Notes: generated by a model from the letters alone, not told the origin. A DNA stretch of 33,104 nt from an uncultured Agathobacter sp. (GCA_934307695.1 CAKRCS010000021.1:1-33104); one strand, 5' to 3'. Positions 15,121-23,488 are shown, counted from the stretch's first letter. Numbers and translations: made by a program.

Positions 15121-15477
15121 CTAGCTCCAGATGGCTTCGCGCTTGCCGTTTTTATTGTGCGGGTATTCGCGGATCGTCATCACATAATCCAGATTGACAA
15201 CCTGTGCGTTTCCGTTGCTTTCCAGCACAATGCCGCTGTCCGTCACCTCTCTGATAATACCGTCCGCAGTTCCCTCCAGCAATTTGATGTATACGTCCTT
15301 TCCTACAAAACGCTCTGCAAGTTCTCTCATGATCTCTCTCCCTATTCCTTTCTTATCTGCAATTCTGTTTTTTATGATCCGTCTGTTTGCGATGTATCGC
15401 CGTTTCCTCTTTCGTGGCATATATAGCAGAAAAAGTGCCCCGAGCAGGATAAAATAGACCGTCCATGTGCTATTCAT
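15121..15477 (-). CDS. Small membrane-anchored protein with Sm/SH3-like C-terminal domain
   Basis: A 118-residue protein. Residues 6-20 form one hydrophobic helix followed by a very basic stretch (RKRKRRYIANRRIIKNRI). The second half, from about residue 50, reads as a small beta-barrel: ERFVGKDVYIKLLEGTADGI, then VTDSGIVLESNGNAQVVNLDYV. This layout is seen in Clostridia as DUF6897-like or Sm-like small proteins of unknown function. GAGG lies 8 bases before the ATG. An internal ATG after residue 49 could give a soluble form. It probably shares a transcript with the HD-GYP gene; its role is unknown. Confidence 0.55.
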   Translation of the reverse strand: MNSTWTVYFILLGALFLLYMPRKRKRRYIANRRIIKNRIADKKGIGREIMRELAERFVGKDVYIKLLEGTADGIIREVTDSGIVLESNGNAQVVNLDYVMTIREYPHNKNGKREAIWS

Positions 15478-15569
15478 ATCGTTTGCCTCTTATACTATTG
15501 AATTGTGAGTGCGCTGCCACGGCATCTTTGAGCTTTGGCTCTTTCATGGCTTGAGCATGTTTTTCAGCT

Positions 15570-16220
15570 TCACCACCGTGCCAGTGTGTTTATCAGATCC
15601 TTATACCGCTGCGTGTGTCCGTCTATATCCTCCTGCGTAACTCCATAAAAACGGTATATCGCGCAGCCGAGCTTTTCAAATTTGCGTATCGCGCGTTTTG
15701 AACCGGAGGAGGATCCACCGATGTACGCATATTTTTTCTCAATGGATATCCGCATATAATTTCCATCATCCTCTTTCTCAAAAATATGCAGATCAATATC
15801 AAATTGCCCGACCGGAACGCGCCCTGCCGCCGCCTGTCTCTGCTCAAGCTCTTCCATATAGAGCTTCAGGCTCTCCGCGTCATGTGCTGCAAGCTGCGGC
15901 GCTTTTGCAAGTGCTCCCAGCAGCTTTGGCTGATACTGGAGGATAAAAGATGCTCTCGTCTCATGATACTCCCGCTGATAGCACCTGTCGGAGCTGTCCA
16001 GCTCTTTAAAGCCAAGTTCATCCTTCATATATGTACAAACCTCGTCCAACGAATGTGCGCCCGCCGTGATCGATGCTGCGATACGCTTTTTGCGCGCCCG
16101 GTAACAGGCACGCTTGATCCTTTGCCGCAAAGATGGCTTTCGATTGCGATCCCCCGCCAGAAAAATGGAGGTTGGTCCGTCTGAACCACCGATAATGCTT
16201 ACTGATTGCGCGCTTTTCAT
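15570..16220 (-). CDS. Uncharacterised protein with N-terminal GGSDGPTSIF peptide
   Basis: A 216-residue soluble protein I cannot assign. The N-terminus carries SIIGGSDGPTSIFLAG (8-23), which strongly resembles the conserved GGADGPT loop of the beta subunit of Na+-translocating decarboxylases, but no membrane helices follow. Next comes a basic segment (RNRKPSLRQRIKRACYRARK), then a mixed alpha/beta domain with DIDLHIFEKEDDGNYMRISI and KYAYIGGSSSGSKRAIRKF. The same motif is found at the start of other small clostridial proteins, so it may be a peptide module in its own right. AAGGAG precedes the start. It lies 25 bases after the U32-like gene and is probably in the same operon. Confidence 0.5.
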   Translation of the reverse strand: MKSAQSVSIIGGSDGPTSIFLAGDRNRKPSLRQRIKRACYRARKKRIAASITAGAHSLDEVCTYMKDELGFKELDSSDRCYQREYHETRASFILQYQPKLLGALAKAPQLAAHDAESLKLYMEELEQRQAAAGRVPVGQFDIDLHIFEKEDDGNYMRISIEKKYAYIGGSSSGSKRAIRKFEKLGCAIYRFYGVTQEDIDGHTQRYKDLINTLARW

Positions 16221-16245
16221 GATCTTTTTGCTCCTTTTCTTTATA

Positions 16246-17274
16246 CTAGAATAAATCCAGCATATTGTCCAGATATATCGCCTCCCGCACCCGCAGCTGG
16301 TACTCCGGCTTCGTCATATAGTACAGCAAAAATTCGAGGATCAGTGCGCTGCCAAGTCCCCGTCCTTCGATTTTGAAATTTGAAAAGCCCATCGGCAGAT
16401 ATGTATTCTTTATATCATCGATCCCGATAAAGCCCGGATTTTCCATTGCTTTGGAAAAGCGGTAGCCCTCAGCCATCCCCGGTGCCCTACACCGGAAATC
16501 CGTATCAGCCTCGCCGAGGTTCTTACGGCTGACAACCTCGTAACAGAGCTTCCGGTCTTTGCAGCCGAAAAAGCAGCATTCGTTGCACAGAAATTCTACC
16601 TTATCTTTTTGCGCCTGGGACATGGTTCTCCACTTGTCAAACGATTTGTTTAAGCGGAAATCCGGGACAACGTAGCGAAAATCGCCCCGGTTCACTTCAT
16701 CCAGAAGCTGTCCAAAGTCCGTCAGCACCTTTGTGGTGGAAGAGACCAGATAGAGGGAGGGGTAGTTCTTTTTTAAGAAGTCTACCAACAACTCTGAATA
16801 GACAATTACTCCGTTGCTGACTTCTTCATGGGCTCCGTCCCTTTGGTACTGCTGCAAAGTGCCGCCATTGGCAGCAGTCTCACATATCTGAGCACTTCCA
16901 CCTGATTTCCCCTCTTGCCGTGCCAGCAAGGTGTCTCCCTCTAATAGCGCACAAAGCTGGTTGCACTTTCTATCCGATAGATGCTCCTCCGTAAGCAGGG
17001 AATTGCTGAAGGTCAACCGCGCGGAAATCCCATATTCCCGCATCAGCGCCAAGACTTCCACTGCATCTGCGTCTCCAAAGCCTGCGCGCCCGCCACCCCA
17101 CAGGCAGTCCGCCGGTGCACCATAGATCGAACCGATGTCGCACCAGTCGTAAAAATACTCTCTGTGTTCGCGGAATAGCGGCAGAAATTCCCGGTAAAAC
17201 TCGTAAAATTCAAATAACCCCGGAAGGTGGTAATATGCGATTTTTTCAAGTGTATTATCCCTGCCGGTATTCAT
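16246..17274 (-). CDS. U32-peptidase-like / TIM-barrel protein with Cys cluster
   Basis: A 342-residue cytoplasmic protein. Blocks GIVYSELL-like NGVIVYSELLVDFLKKNYP, VVPDFRLNKSFDKW, FLCNECCFFGCKDRKLCYEV and MGFSNFKIEGRGL resemble the U32 family (YhbU/UbiUV type), in which four Cys often bind a 4Fe-4S cluster and the KIEGR strand closes the barrel. Whether it is a hydroxylase-type or other enzyme is unknown. Start at 17274 because GGGAGG lies 8 bases upstream; a longer frame to 17352 overlaps the preceding gene. Residues about 113-150 are a Gly/Gln/Ser/Glu-rich stretch that does not look like the rest of the fold and seems to be an insertion. Confidence 0.6.
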   Translation of the reverse strand: MNTGRDNTLEKIAYYHLPGLFEFYEFYREFLPLFREHREYFYDWCDIGSIYGAPADCLWGGGRAGFGDADAVEVLALMREYGISARLTFSNSLLTEEHLSDRKCNQLCALLEGDTLLARQEGKSGGSAQICETAANGGTLQQYQRDGAHEEVSNGVIVYSELLVDFLKKNYPSLYLVSSTTKVLTDFGQLLDEVNRGDFRYVVPDFRLNKSFDKWRTMSQAQKDKVEFLCNECCFFGCKDRKLCYEVVSRKNLGEADTDFRCRAPGMAEGYRFSKAMENPGFIGIDDIKNTYLPMGFSNFKIEGRGLGSALILEFLLYYMTKPEYQLRVREAIYLDNMLDLF

Positions 17275-17299
17275 ACATTGTTCCTCCCAAAGCTTTTTC

Positions 17300-17686
17300 C
17301 TATTTCTTTCGTTTCCAAATACCGTCAGCATCCTTGTAGAGAAGTTCTTCATAGCAATTCGTGTTTCGATATACCCCGATTATCGTCGTGTCCTCGTCCA
17401 ACGGCAGCGTAAACGTGTCTTGCGCAGATATGCTTCCGTTTATCCCACCAAAAGCGCAGTAACAGTCAAAGTACAGCATTCCGCCGTGCTGCTGATACAC
17501 GACAGCCTTTCTTATATGTCCCGCCGATGCTGCAACGCCAAGCTCCAATGTGATCTCCGTTCCATCCTCCGAAATGGAAAAGTCGTTCAAATACACGGAA
17601 CCATTTTTCACAAATCCGGTTCCCCAGAAATATCCCATATACACTGCAAAAATAACGATCACCCAGATAATGACTTTCTTTTTCAT
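17300..17686 (-). CDS. Small N-terminally anchored extracytoplasmic protein
   Basis: A 128-residue protein with a basic start (MKKK) and a single hydrophobic helix (5-23), then an outside domain rich in beta strands (VYLNDFSISEDGTEITLELG; GVYRNTNCYEELLYKDADGI) with two or three Cys. I do not recognise the family. Start at 17686 is set by GGGGGAAAAACTT; the longer frame begins at a GTG inside that site. It heads the leftward run of genes and faces the lipoprotein gene at 17791 across a shared upstream region that contains a TATAAT (about 17735-17740) on the minus strand. Confidence 0.6.
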   Translation of the reverse strand: MKKKVIIWVIVIFAVYMGYFWGTGFVKNGSVYLNDFSISEDGTEITLELGVAASAGHIRKAVVYQQHGGMLYFDCYCAFGGINGSISAQDTFTLPLDEDTTIIGVYRNTNCYEELLYKDADGIWKRKK

Positions 17687-17790
17687 AAGTTTTTCCCCCA
17701 CAATTTCTTAGTGATTTTTTCTCCGTTCTCCTTTATTATAAGAACATATCGTATTAACTGCAATTATTTTGACATCAGGAGGAGATACAA

Positions 17791-18429
17791 ATGAAAAAAA
17801 GACTACGAAATGCCGGCTGTCTGCTGCTTGGAATTGTCATGCTGCTTGGGCTTACCGGATGCAACTGGGCTGGACTTGACAACGATATTCAGGAAATCAA
17901 GGGTTCCATCAAGGGCTGCACCTACAACTGCATGTTCTATTCCAACACGGGGGAACGTTTTATGACGGTTCAGGGAGAAAATATCAGCTTGTCCTCAAAT
18001 GTGGTAAGGGAACGCTCATACAGTGAAGACGGCGGCTGGGGATATGTGGATACGTTATCCTCCGTTGTCACCATCACGGTCGATGGAAGCCAGATTGAAA
18101 ACTGCGGTTCAACCGTGATCTTCGCGCAGGATGACTTGGAGCCGGACGCTGATTTTGAGGGAATTGACAGTATTGAATCCGAATCCAACGGAATCACGGA
18201 CTGGACTATGATCGCCGGAGTTGTCAATTCGTATAAGAATTATTTCGGCAAGCCGACCGTAGTGGTAATTCAGTCACAGCTTGGCGTGCCAATCTGCGCG
18301 TATTCCGGCAAGGATGTTTATTGGGAGGTGTGCGAAGATCTGCCAAAGACTACGAAATTGATGATCGATGGAAAAGCGCTCTACATTCACAGAGCGAATT
18401 TCCAGATCATTGACCGGGATCTGTTATAA
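17791..18429 (+). CDS. DUF5052-like lipoprotein
   Basis: A 212-residue lipoprotein: basic start, hydrophobic helix and lipobox LTGC (Cys24). The mature part has a beta-rich domain with YNCMFYSNTGERFMTVQGEN and VVTITVDGSQIENCGSTVIF, matching what I recall of the DUF5052 family in Clostridia. Function unknown. CAGGAGGAG lies 7 bases before the ATG. It is one of the few plus-strand genes here and its stop overlaps the stop of the convergent RluA gene (TTATAA shared). Confidence 0.7.
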   Translation: MKKRLRNAGCLLLGIVMLLGLTGCNWAGLDNDIQEIKGSIKGCTYNCMFYSNTGERFMTVQGENISLSSNVVRERSYSEDGGWGYVDTLSSVVTITVDGSQIENCGSTVIFAQDDLEPDADFEGIDSIESESNGITDWTMIAGVVNSYKNYFGKPTVVVIQSQLGVPICAYSGKDVYWEVCEDLPKTTKLMIDGKALYIHRANFQIIDRDLL

Positions 18430-19533
18430 TCGGGCGGCTGCCCCGCCAGACAGCTTCCGTCTGAGTTCCTGCATATCATCCGGGAGCGGTGCTGTAAACG
18501 TGAGCGCCTCTCCCGTCATCGGGTGGGTAAACATTAAGCGGCTGGCATGAAGCGCCTGACGACGGATGCTGTGTCTCGATCTGGCTTGCAGCTGCGCTCT
18601 GTCACAGCTCTCTTGTCCTGCCTGCGCTCCGCTTCCACAACTGCCTTCTGTCACTTCTAGTGCAACATTTCCGCCATCTTGTGCACATCCTGCGAAACGA
18701 TTTCCTATTGCTGCCTGCTCTCCAGCCTCCACCCGGTCGACCTGATTCGCGGCATAGCCCGGATGATACAAAAAGTCGCCGAGCAGCGGATGTCCGAGAT
18801 ACTTCATGTGTACGCGGATCTGGTGCGTCCGCCCGGTCTCAAGCACAAGGGAGACAAGGCTTGCACTCTTGTATTCTTCCACAACGTGATAGTGCATGAT
18901 GGCGCGCTCCCCGCAGGCAAAGTCCACGACACGCTCCAGATTGCGGCTCTCCTTGCGTGCGATCGGTGCCGAGACCGTTCCGTCTTTTTCGTCTAAAATC
19001 CCATCCACAATCGCCAGATATTCCCGGTGTATGCCGCCTTCCTGCGCCTTTTGCTGAACCATCCGCCCCAAAATGGCGGCACTTACCATATTTTTTGCGA
19101 CGATCGTAAGCCCGGAGGTGTCACGATCCAGCCGGTTGATGCACCGGAACACGAACGGCTCGCCGCGCTTTTGGTACAGCCATGCCAGCGCATTGCCGAG
19201 CGAATTGTCCGGGTTGTTGCGGGATGGATGGATCGGCATTCCGGCGGGCTTGTTGATCACCATCAGGTCGTCGTCCTCATAGACGATCTGCACCGCAAGC
19301 TCCACCGGGCGGATCTGCTCGGAGGAATCCTGCTCCCGGATCGTCACGCGAAGCACATCGCCCGCCTCAACGAACCGGTTCATGTGGACACAGACACCAT
19401 TCAGCCAGATGCTCTTTTCATCCTTTTTCAGATTTACAAGGTTCTGCTCAGAATACCCCTTCCCCTTTAAAAAACCGCTGATCTTCTGCCCCGCAGCCGA
19501 TTCTGTGATCTGGTATTCTATCGTTCGTGACAT
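18424..19533 (-). CDS. RluA-family pseudouridine synthase with internal insertion
   Basis: A 369-residue enzyme that isomerises uridine to pseudouridine in rRNA or tRNA. Residues 10-65 are an S4 RNA-binding domain. The catalytic motif is NRLDRDTSGL (133-142, Asp136). Further family blocks are INKPAGMPIHPS (93-104) and ETGRTHQIRVHMKYLGHPLL. Between FLYHP and RRQALHASRLMFTHP, where relatives have a few residues, there is an extra stretch at about 259-321 rich in Gly, Ala, Gln, Ser, Glu and Cys. It keeps the frame, so the protein is probably functional. It starts 33 bases after the alpha/beta-hydrolase stop, likely co-transcribed. Confidence 0.85.
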   Translation of the reverse strand: MSRTIEYQITESAAGQKISGFLKGKGYSEQNLVNLKKDEKSIWLNGVCVHMNRFVEAGDVLRVTIREQDSSEQIRPVELAVQIVYEDDDLMVINKPAGMPIHPSRNNPDNSLGNALAWLYQKRGEPFVFRCINRLDRDTSGLTIVAKNMVSAAILGRMVQQKAQEGGIHREYLAIVDGILDEKDGTVSAPIARKESRNLERVVDFACGERAIMHYHVVEEYKSASLVSLVLETGRTHQIRVHMKYLGHPLLGDFLYHPGYAANQVDRVEAGEQAAIGNRFAGCAQDGGNVALEVTEGSCGSGAQAGQESCDRAQLQARSRHSIRRQALHASRLMFTHPMTGEALTFTAPLPDDMQELRRKLSGGAAARL

Positions 19534-19566
19534 AATCCGCTCTCTTCCTCAACATCCTGTTCGCAT

Positions 19567-20565
19567 CTACTTACTTCTGTTCGCATCCAGAAACGCAAAC
19601 AGCTTTTCATAATAGGCTTCGCGGATCTCCGCCGTGCCGTTAAAAATCTCATGCTTTGACTCTTCAAAATATACGCACTGTACATTTTTTGCGCGCTGGC
19701 AGAAAATATCCTGCCCGTGTTTTTTTACCATCGTATCGCGCCCCGCCTGAAAAAGCAGTACGGGAACGGTGATCTTTGCCGCGTTTTTCTGCAGCCGCCT
19801 GGTCGCTCTGATGGAGGCTTCCGTCCAGCTGTAACAGCCGCCATACGTCTGGTTGTGGAAATCGTTCTCCCGCATCCGGAACGTGTACTCATACCGCGGC
19901 TCAGACATGGCACAGCTGCCCGCGAACATCCGCACGCCGTCAAAGCCCTTCTGCCCCGGCACATATTCCGTCTCCAGATGAAGCAGCTTTGCCCGCAAAA
20001 GCAGCAGTTGTACCACGAGCTTCGGATATTTTCCAAGGTTCAGCTCCATGAGCGGCGAGCTTAATACTGCGCCGGCAAAGTAATGCGGGTACTCCTCCAG
20101 GAACAGGGCGCCGATCGCCCCGCCCATGGAATGTGCATAGAGAAACAGATTTTTCGCAGACTCTCCCTTTTCCGCCATCACGGGCAACACGACCTGATCC
20201 AGAAAGCACTTTAAGTCCTTCACATAGTCGCTGTAATCCTCTACATAAACCTTGTCCCACTCGTCGAGCTTGCGCCCGCTGTAACCGTGGCCGCGATGCT
20301 CCAGAAAATAGAAGCTGTAACCCTGCTCGTAAAAATAGTAGCAGAGCTCATGGTATTTCCCGAAAAACTCACAGAATCCATGGCTTAACACCATGGACCC
20401 TTTCGCGTTTTCCCGGTTTGCATAATAGTAGTGTAATTGGGTGCCGTCCCAGCCCGTACAGGTTCCCTCCTGCACGTTTTCCCTAAGAAAAGGCGCAACC
20501 CTCGTCTCCATCTCTTCAAGGAACATCTCATCCGGAAATGTACACCAGCCTTTGTTATTTTCCAC
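19567..20565 (-). CDS. Alpha/beta hydrolase, lysophospholipase/monoacylglycerol lipase-like
   Basis: A 332-residue hydrolase. The nucleophile elbow is AHSMGGA (Ser146), the oxyanion segment is LSHGFCEF (60-67), EHRGHGYS (89-96) is the typical monoacylglycerol-lipase block, and Asp (FQAGRDTMV) and His (ESKHEIFN) complete the triad near the C-terminus. No signal peptide. GTG start at 20565 with AGAGG upstream. It sits directly after the glycerophosphodiesterase gene and its terminator, so lipid headgroup and acyl-glycerol breakdown may be linked here, though the substrate is not shown by sequence. Confidence 0.82.
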   Translation of the reverse strand: MENNKGWCTFPDEMFLEEMETRVAPFLRENVQEGTCTGWDGTQLHYYYANRENAKGSMVLSHGFCEFFGKYHELCYYFYEQGYSFYFLEHRGHGYSGRKLDEWDKVYVEDYSDYVKDLKCFLDQVVLPVMAEKGESAKNLFLYAHSMGGAIGALFLEEYPHYFAGAVLSSPLMELNLGKYPKLVVQLLLLRAKLLHLETEYVPGQKGFDGVRMFAGSCAMSEPRYEYTFRMRENDFHNQTYGGCYSWTEASIRATRRLQKNAAKITVPVLLFQAGRDTMVKKHGQDIFCQRAKNVQCVYFEESKHEIFNGTAEIREAYYEKLFAFLDANRSK

Positions 20566-20590
20566 TGTTCAAACCTCTTTTTCTTATGGT

Positions 20591-20628
20591 TTAAAAATGC
20601 AGCCCGTGCAGTGAAAGCCACACGGGCG
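20591..20628 (-). terminator. Rho-independent terminator after the GDPD gene
   Basis: Stem GCCCGTG/CACGGGC at 20602-20627 with a 12-base loop; on the minus strand it is followed by TGCATTTTT. It lies 10 bases after the glycerophosphodiesterase stop. Confidence 0.8.
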
Positions 20629-20637
20629 CAAAACTCT

Positions 20638-21405
20638 TTATTCCTTATGAAATACCTGTGCGATGACCTGTCTGGTCACGTCCGGGTAGTTGGTGATGAT
20701 GGCATTCACGCCGAGCTTGCAGGCGAGCGCCATGTGCTCCTTCTCGTTGACCGTCCATACGTTTACGTCCAGACCGCTCGCGGCAGCCTCCTGCATGAAG
20801 TTCGGGTACTGGAGATTGTAAAGCGCCGGATGGAGTGCGTCCGCGCCGTGCTTTTTTGCATAAGATACAACGTCGATCGGACCGTCTGCATACAAAAATC
20901 CCACATAGCAGTCCGGGTTTAGCTCATGCAGCTTCACGCAGGTATAATGGTTGAAGGAGGAGTACAGCACGCGATCCTCAATCCCCATTTCCTTTGTGAG
21001 TTCAACTACCTTGCGCTCCAGCTCCGGGTAAAATACGATACCTGTCTTAAGCTCGACATCGATGGTGAGGCTGGTCGGCTTTATCAGCTCATACACCTCG
21101 CGCAGTGTCGGGATGTCAGCGTGCGCATATTCCGGGCAGGTCTTGTTAAAGTTGAACTTGCGAAGCTCCTCCAGTGTGTAATCTTTTACCCAGCCCTTTC
21201 CGTCACTGGTGCGGTCGATCCACTCGTCATGGATGACCACGATCTGATCGTCCTTGGTGAGCTGGACATCCAGCTCGATGCCGTCCGCGCCCTGCTCGAT
21301 CGCCAGCCGGAATGCCTCGATGGTATTTTCCGGTGCGTATCCGCTTGCGCCTCTGTGCGCCCAGACGAGCGGTGTATCCTTTTTCTTAAAGTTCTCGAAA
21401 CTCAT
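20638..21405 (-). CDS. Glycerophosphodiester phosphodiesterase (GDPD/UgpQ type)
   Basis: A 255-residue cytoplasmic enzyme that cleaves glycerophosphodiesters to glycerol-3-phosphate and an alcohol. It has HRGA (17-20), PENT (26-29), IELDVQLTKD (43-52; metal ligands Glu44 and Asp46) and the second catalytic His in VVIHDE (His59). The C-terminal block LDVNVWTVNE is also typical. No signal peptide, so it acts on imported substrate. Start at 21405 because CAGGAGG lies 8 bases upstream; the longer frame overlaps this site. The MFS gene lies 80 bases upstream on the same strand, probably supplying the substrate, and a terminator follows. Confidence 0.9.
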   Translation of the reverse strand: MSFENFKKKDTPLVWAHRGASGYAPENTIEAFRLAIEQGADGIELDVQLTKDDQIVVIHDEWIDRTSDGKGWVKDYTLEELRKFNFNKTCPEYAHADIPTLREVYELIKPTSLTIDVELKTGIVFYPELERKVVELTKEMGIEDRVLYSSFNHYTCVKLHELNPDCYVGFLYADGPIDVVSYAKKHGADALHPALYNLQYPNFMQEAAASGLDVNVWTVNEKEHMALACKLGVNAIITNYPDVTRQVIAQVFHKE

Positions 21406-21485
21406 GCTATTGTCCTCCTGTGAAGTCATTTTATGTGTCGATCCATAGCCGCTCAGATGCTGGGCAGCTACGTCAATTCAGGCGA

Positions 21486-22820
21486 TCAGTCCTCTACATC
21501 ATACGCTTCCAAGCCGCGTTTTGCCTCGATCTTGCTGTCACCGTGCTTTACCATGAGCATTGTGCAGAATGCCGCGAAGCTGAATACTGCCGCGTACGGG
21601 AACAGTGTGCGGTAGCCCACATGCTTTAGCAGAAAACCGGCAAGGATTGGTGTGATGATCTGCGCGGTCATACTGAAGGTGTAATACAGTCCGGTGAATT
21701 TTCCGACCTCGCTGCCCTTGCACATCTCAAGCACCATCGGCAGGCTGTTGACGTTGATCGCTGCCCACGCGAGTCCCATGCAGAAAAATACGATATTGAG
21801 CCAGCCGTGGAACGTATCGCAGAGCATTGTATACACGAATGAGATAATGAAACAGGTCGCAAGCAGCAACACGCCGCACTGAATCGTGCGTCTGCGCCCG
21901 ATCCTGCTGGCAAGCTGTGCCACCGGTATGTAGGATAAGATCGCGCCGCCCGTTGCAACCGTAAGGCACATGGATGCGCCGCCGAGGCTCATGCCCCACA
22001 TTTTGCTTGCGTAGGTTGTGAACCACGTTTCCACGCCGTTGTATGCGATGAACCAGAGCGCGATCGAGCAGAGCAAAAATGCTAGACTTCGTTTTACGTC
22101 CTCCGGGAGCTTCTCCTCGCCGGATGCGCTGTCCGTCTCTGCGAGATTTTCCTCCGGGTGTGCGTCCTCATAAGCCTTCATTTCAAGGGACAGCTTCGCT
22201 TCGTCCACGGCAAACATCACGATGCACAGTGCGACGATCATGATTCCCGCAACGATCATAAACAGCGGCATGTAATCTACATGTTCAAGCCCTGCTGTTC
22301 TCTTGGATGAATACAGCACGCTCGCGATGACCAGATATGCGATTCCCCCTAACGCACCCATTAAATTGATGATCGCGTTGCCTTTGCTTCGGAGCGGCTT
22401 CGGTGTCACATCCGGCATCAGCGCAACCGCAGGGCTGCGGTAGGTTCCCATCGCTACCAGCAGGCAGCCGAGCGCCACGACAAACAGCACCTCGAACACG
22501 TTCGCGCCTGTCTTAAAGAACATATTATCCAGATACGGGATCAGCAGCATCAGAAATACTGCTACAACGGTTCCGCACAGGATGAACGGCTTGCGCCTTC
22601 CCATTTTGGCGGTGCATTTGTCGGACAGCCCTCCAAACAGCGGCAGCAGGAACAGTGCGAGCACATTGTCCGCCGCCATGATCGCGCCGGAGATCGTCTC
22701 ATTCATGTGAAAGGTGTTCGTCAGGATCAGCGGTATCACACTGTTGTACATCTGCCAGAACGCGCAGATCGACAAGAATGCAAAACCAATTTTGATGGTT
22801 TGTTTTGTGTTTAGTTTCAT
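21486..22820 (-). CDS. MFS transporter (sugar or glycerophosphodiester uptake)
   Basis: A 444-residue membrane protein with twelve predicted helices. The loop after helix 2 carries GGLSDKCTAKMGRRKPFI, the typical MFS/GPH-like signature with RRKP. A charged central loop (about 205-240) separates the two halves. Relatives include disaccharide transporters; the adjacent cytoplasmic glycerophosphodiesterase suggests a phosphodiester or related substrate. AAAGGGGGG lies about 10 bases before the ATG at 22820, and a good sigma-A promoter lies 25 bases further on. First gene of the transcript leading into the GDPD gene. Confidence 0.8.
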   Translation of the reverse strand: MKLNTKQTIKIGFAFLSICAFWQMYNSVIPLILTNTFHMNETISGAIMAADNVLALFLLPLFGGLSDKCTAKMGRRKPFILCGTVVAVFLMLLIPYLDNMFFKTGANVFEVLFVVALGCLLVAMGTYRSPAVALMPDVTPKPLRSKGNAIINLMGALGGIAYLVIASVLYSSKRTAGLEHVDYMPLFMIVAGIMIVALCIVMFAVDEAKLSLEMKAYEDAHPEENLAETDSASGEEKLPEDVKRSLAFLLCSIALWFIAYNGVETWFTTYASKMWGMSLGGASMCLTVATGGAILSYIPVAQLASRIGRRRTIQCGVLLLATCFIISFVYTMLCDTFHGWLNIVFFCMGLAWAAINVNSLPMVLEMCKGSEVGKFTGLYYTFSMTAQIITPILAGFLLKHVGYRTLFPYAAVFSFAAFCTMLMVKHGDSKIEAKRGLEAYDVED

Positions 22821-22844
22821 AGTTTCTATACCCCCCTTTCTTCT

Positions 22845-22873
22845 ATTCTATCGAATTTCGCGTAATATCTCAA
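22845..22873 (-). promoter_or_regulatory. Sigma-A promoter of the MFS-GDPD operon
   Basis: Minus strand TTGAGA at 22868-22873, exactly 17 bases, TAGAAT at 22845-22850. The dispersed repeat copy at 22885 begins 12 bases upstream of the -35. Confidence 0.75.
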
Positions 22874-22884
22874 TAGAAAACCAT

Positions 22885-22940
22885 GGGGACGTTCCTTTTG
22901 ACACGCAGAGCGCCCTTCGACACGGGGAGCGCCCTTTGGC
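22885..22940 (+). repeat. Dispersed GGGGACGTTCC repeat, copy 3
   Basis: Plus strand GGGGACGTTCCTTTT, then two tandem 19- to 22-base units GACACGCAGAGCGCCCTTC and GACACGGGGAGCGCCCTTTG. It is oriented toward the prepilin gene, with a copy in the opposite orientation at 23521-23575 on the far side. Confidence 0.85.
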
Positions 22941-22962
22941 TTTCAGGTAATAAAAATTTTAT

Positions 22963-22991
22963 TTGACATCCGATGCCCTGTATTTTATAAT
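22963..22991 (+). promoter_or_regulatory. Consensus sigma-A promoter of the prepilin gene
   Basis: TTGACA at 22963-22968, exactly 17 bases, TATAAT at 22986-22991: full consensus at both boxes. Strong expression is expected unless repressed. Confidence 0.85.
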
Positions 22992-23044
22992 CCGTTGGGT
23001 TTACTTAAAGGATATACTTTCGAGAAATGGTGGTAATAAGTACA

Positions 23045-23488
23045 ATGAGACATTTTTATATGAAGAAAAAGGCTACAACCAGACATACAGACAATCACGG
23101 CTTTTCCCTTGTGGAGCTTGTCGTCGTGATCGCGATCATGGCGGTTCTTGTCGGGGTGCTCACTCCGATGTTCACCTCCTATCTGCACAAGTCAAGAGTG
23201 TCGACGGATTGGGCGAACCTCAAAAATTACTTTGACGAGATACAGGTGGATTATGCGGCGACCGGAAAATATAACGCGAACGTCCTGACGGTCGATTCAA
23301 AGAATCCGGCATCCTATCAGCAAACTGAGATCCATTTCTTAAATGGCGGAATCACCAAAATGAAGGATGGCTATTTTGCGGTAACAAAAACAACTTCCGG
23401 ACACGGTTACCAGATCGCATATTATTGTAATAAGTGTTTAACCGACTGGGATACACATAGTAAGACCTGCGAACTGATACTCGGTTAA
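23045..23488 (+). CDS. Type IV prepilin-like protein (orphan)
   Basis: A 147-residue protein with a class III signal: short basic leader, then HGFSLVELVVVIAIMAVLVG. Prepilin peptidase would cut between Gly and Phe, the new Phe would be methylated, and Glu5 of the mature protein is present. After the 20-residue helix comes a soluble domain with a C-terminal Cys-rich tail (YYCNKCLTDWDTHSKTC). No other pilus gene (PilB, PilC, PilD) is in the window, so assembly machinery must be elsewhere. The start is uncertain: ATGs at 23027, 23045 and 23060 are possible; GGTGG lies 11 bases before 23045. The gene stands alone between two inverted repeat copies. Confidence 0.82.
   Translation: MRHFYMKKKATTRHTDNHGFSLVELVVVIAIMAVLVGVLTPMFTSYLHKSRVSTDWANLKNYFDEIQVDYAATGKYNANVLTVDSKNPASYQQTEIHFLNGGITKMKDGYFAVTKTTSGHGYQIAYYCNKCLTDWDTHSKTCELILG

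Noticed and set aside
22885..22940. Dispersed repeat read as the end of a protein
   Set aside because: Frames through the repeat (GTFLLT, GDVPFDT) appear at the edges of several open frames, but this is only the repeat being translated.
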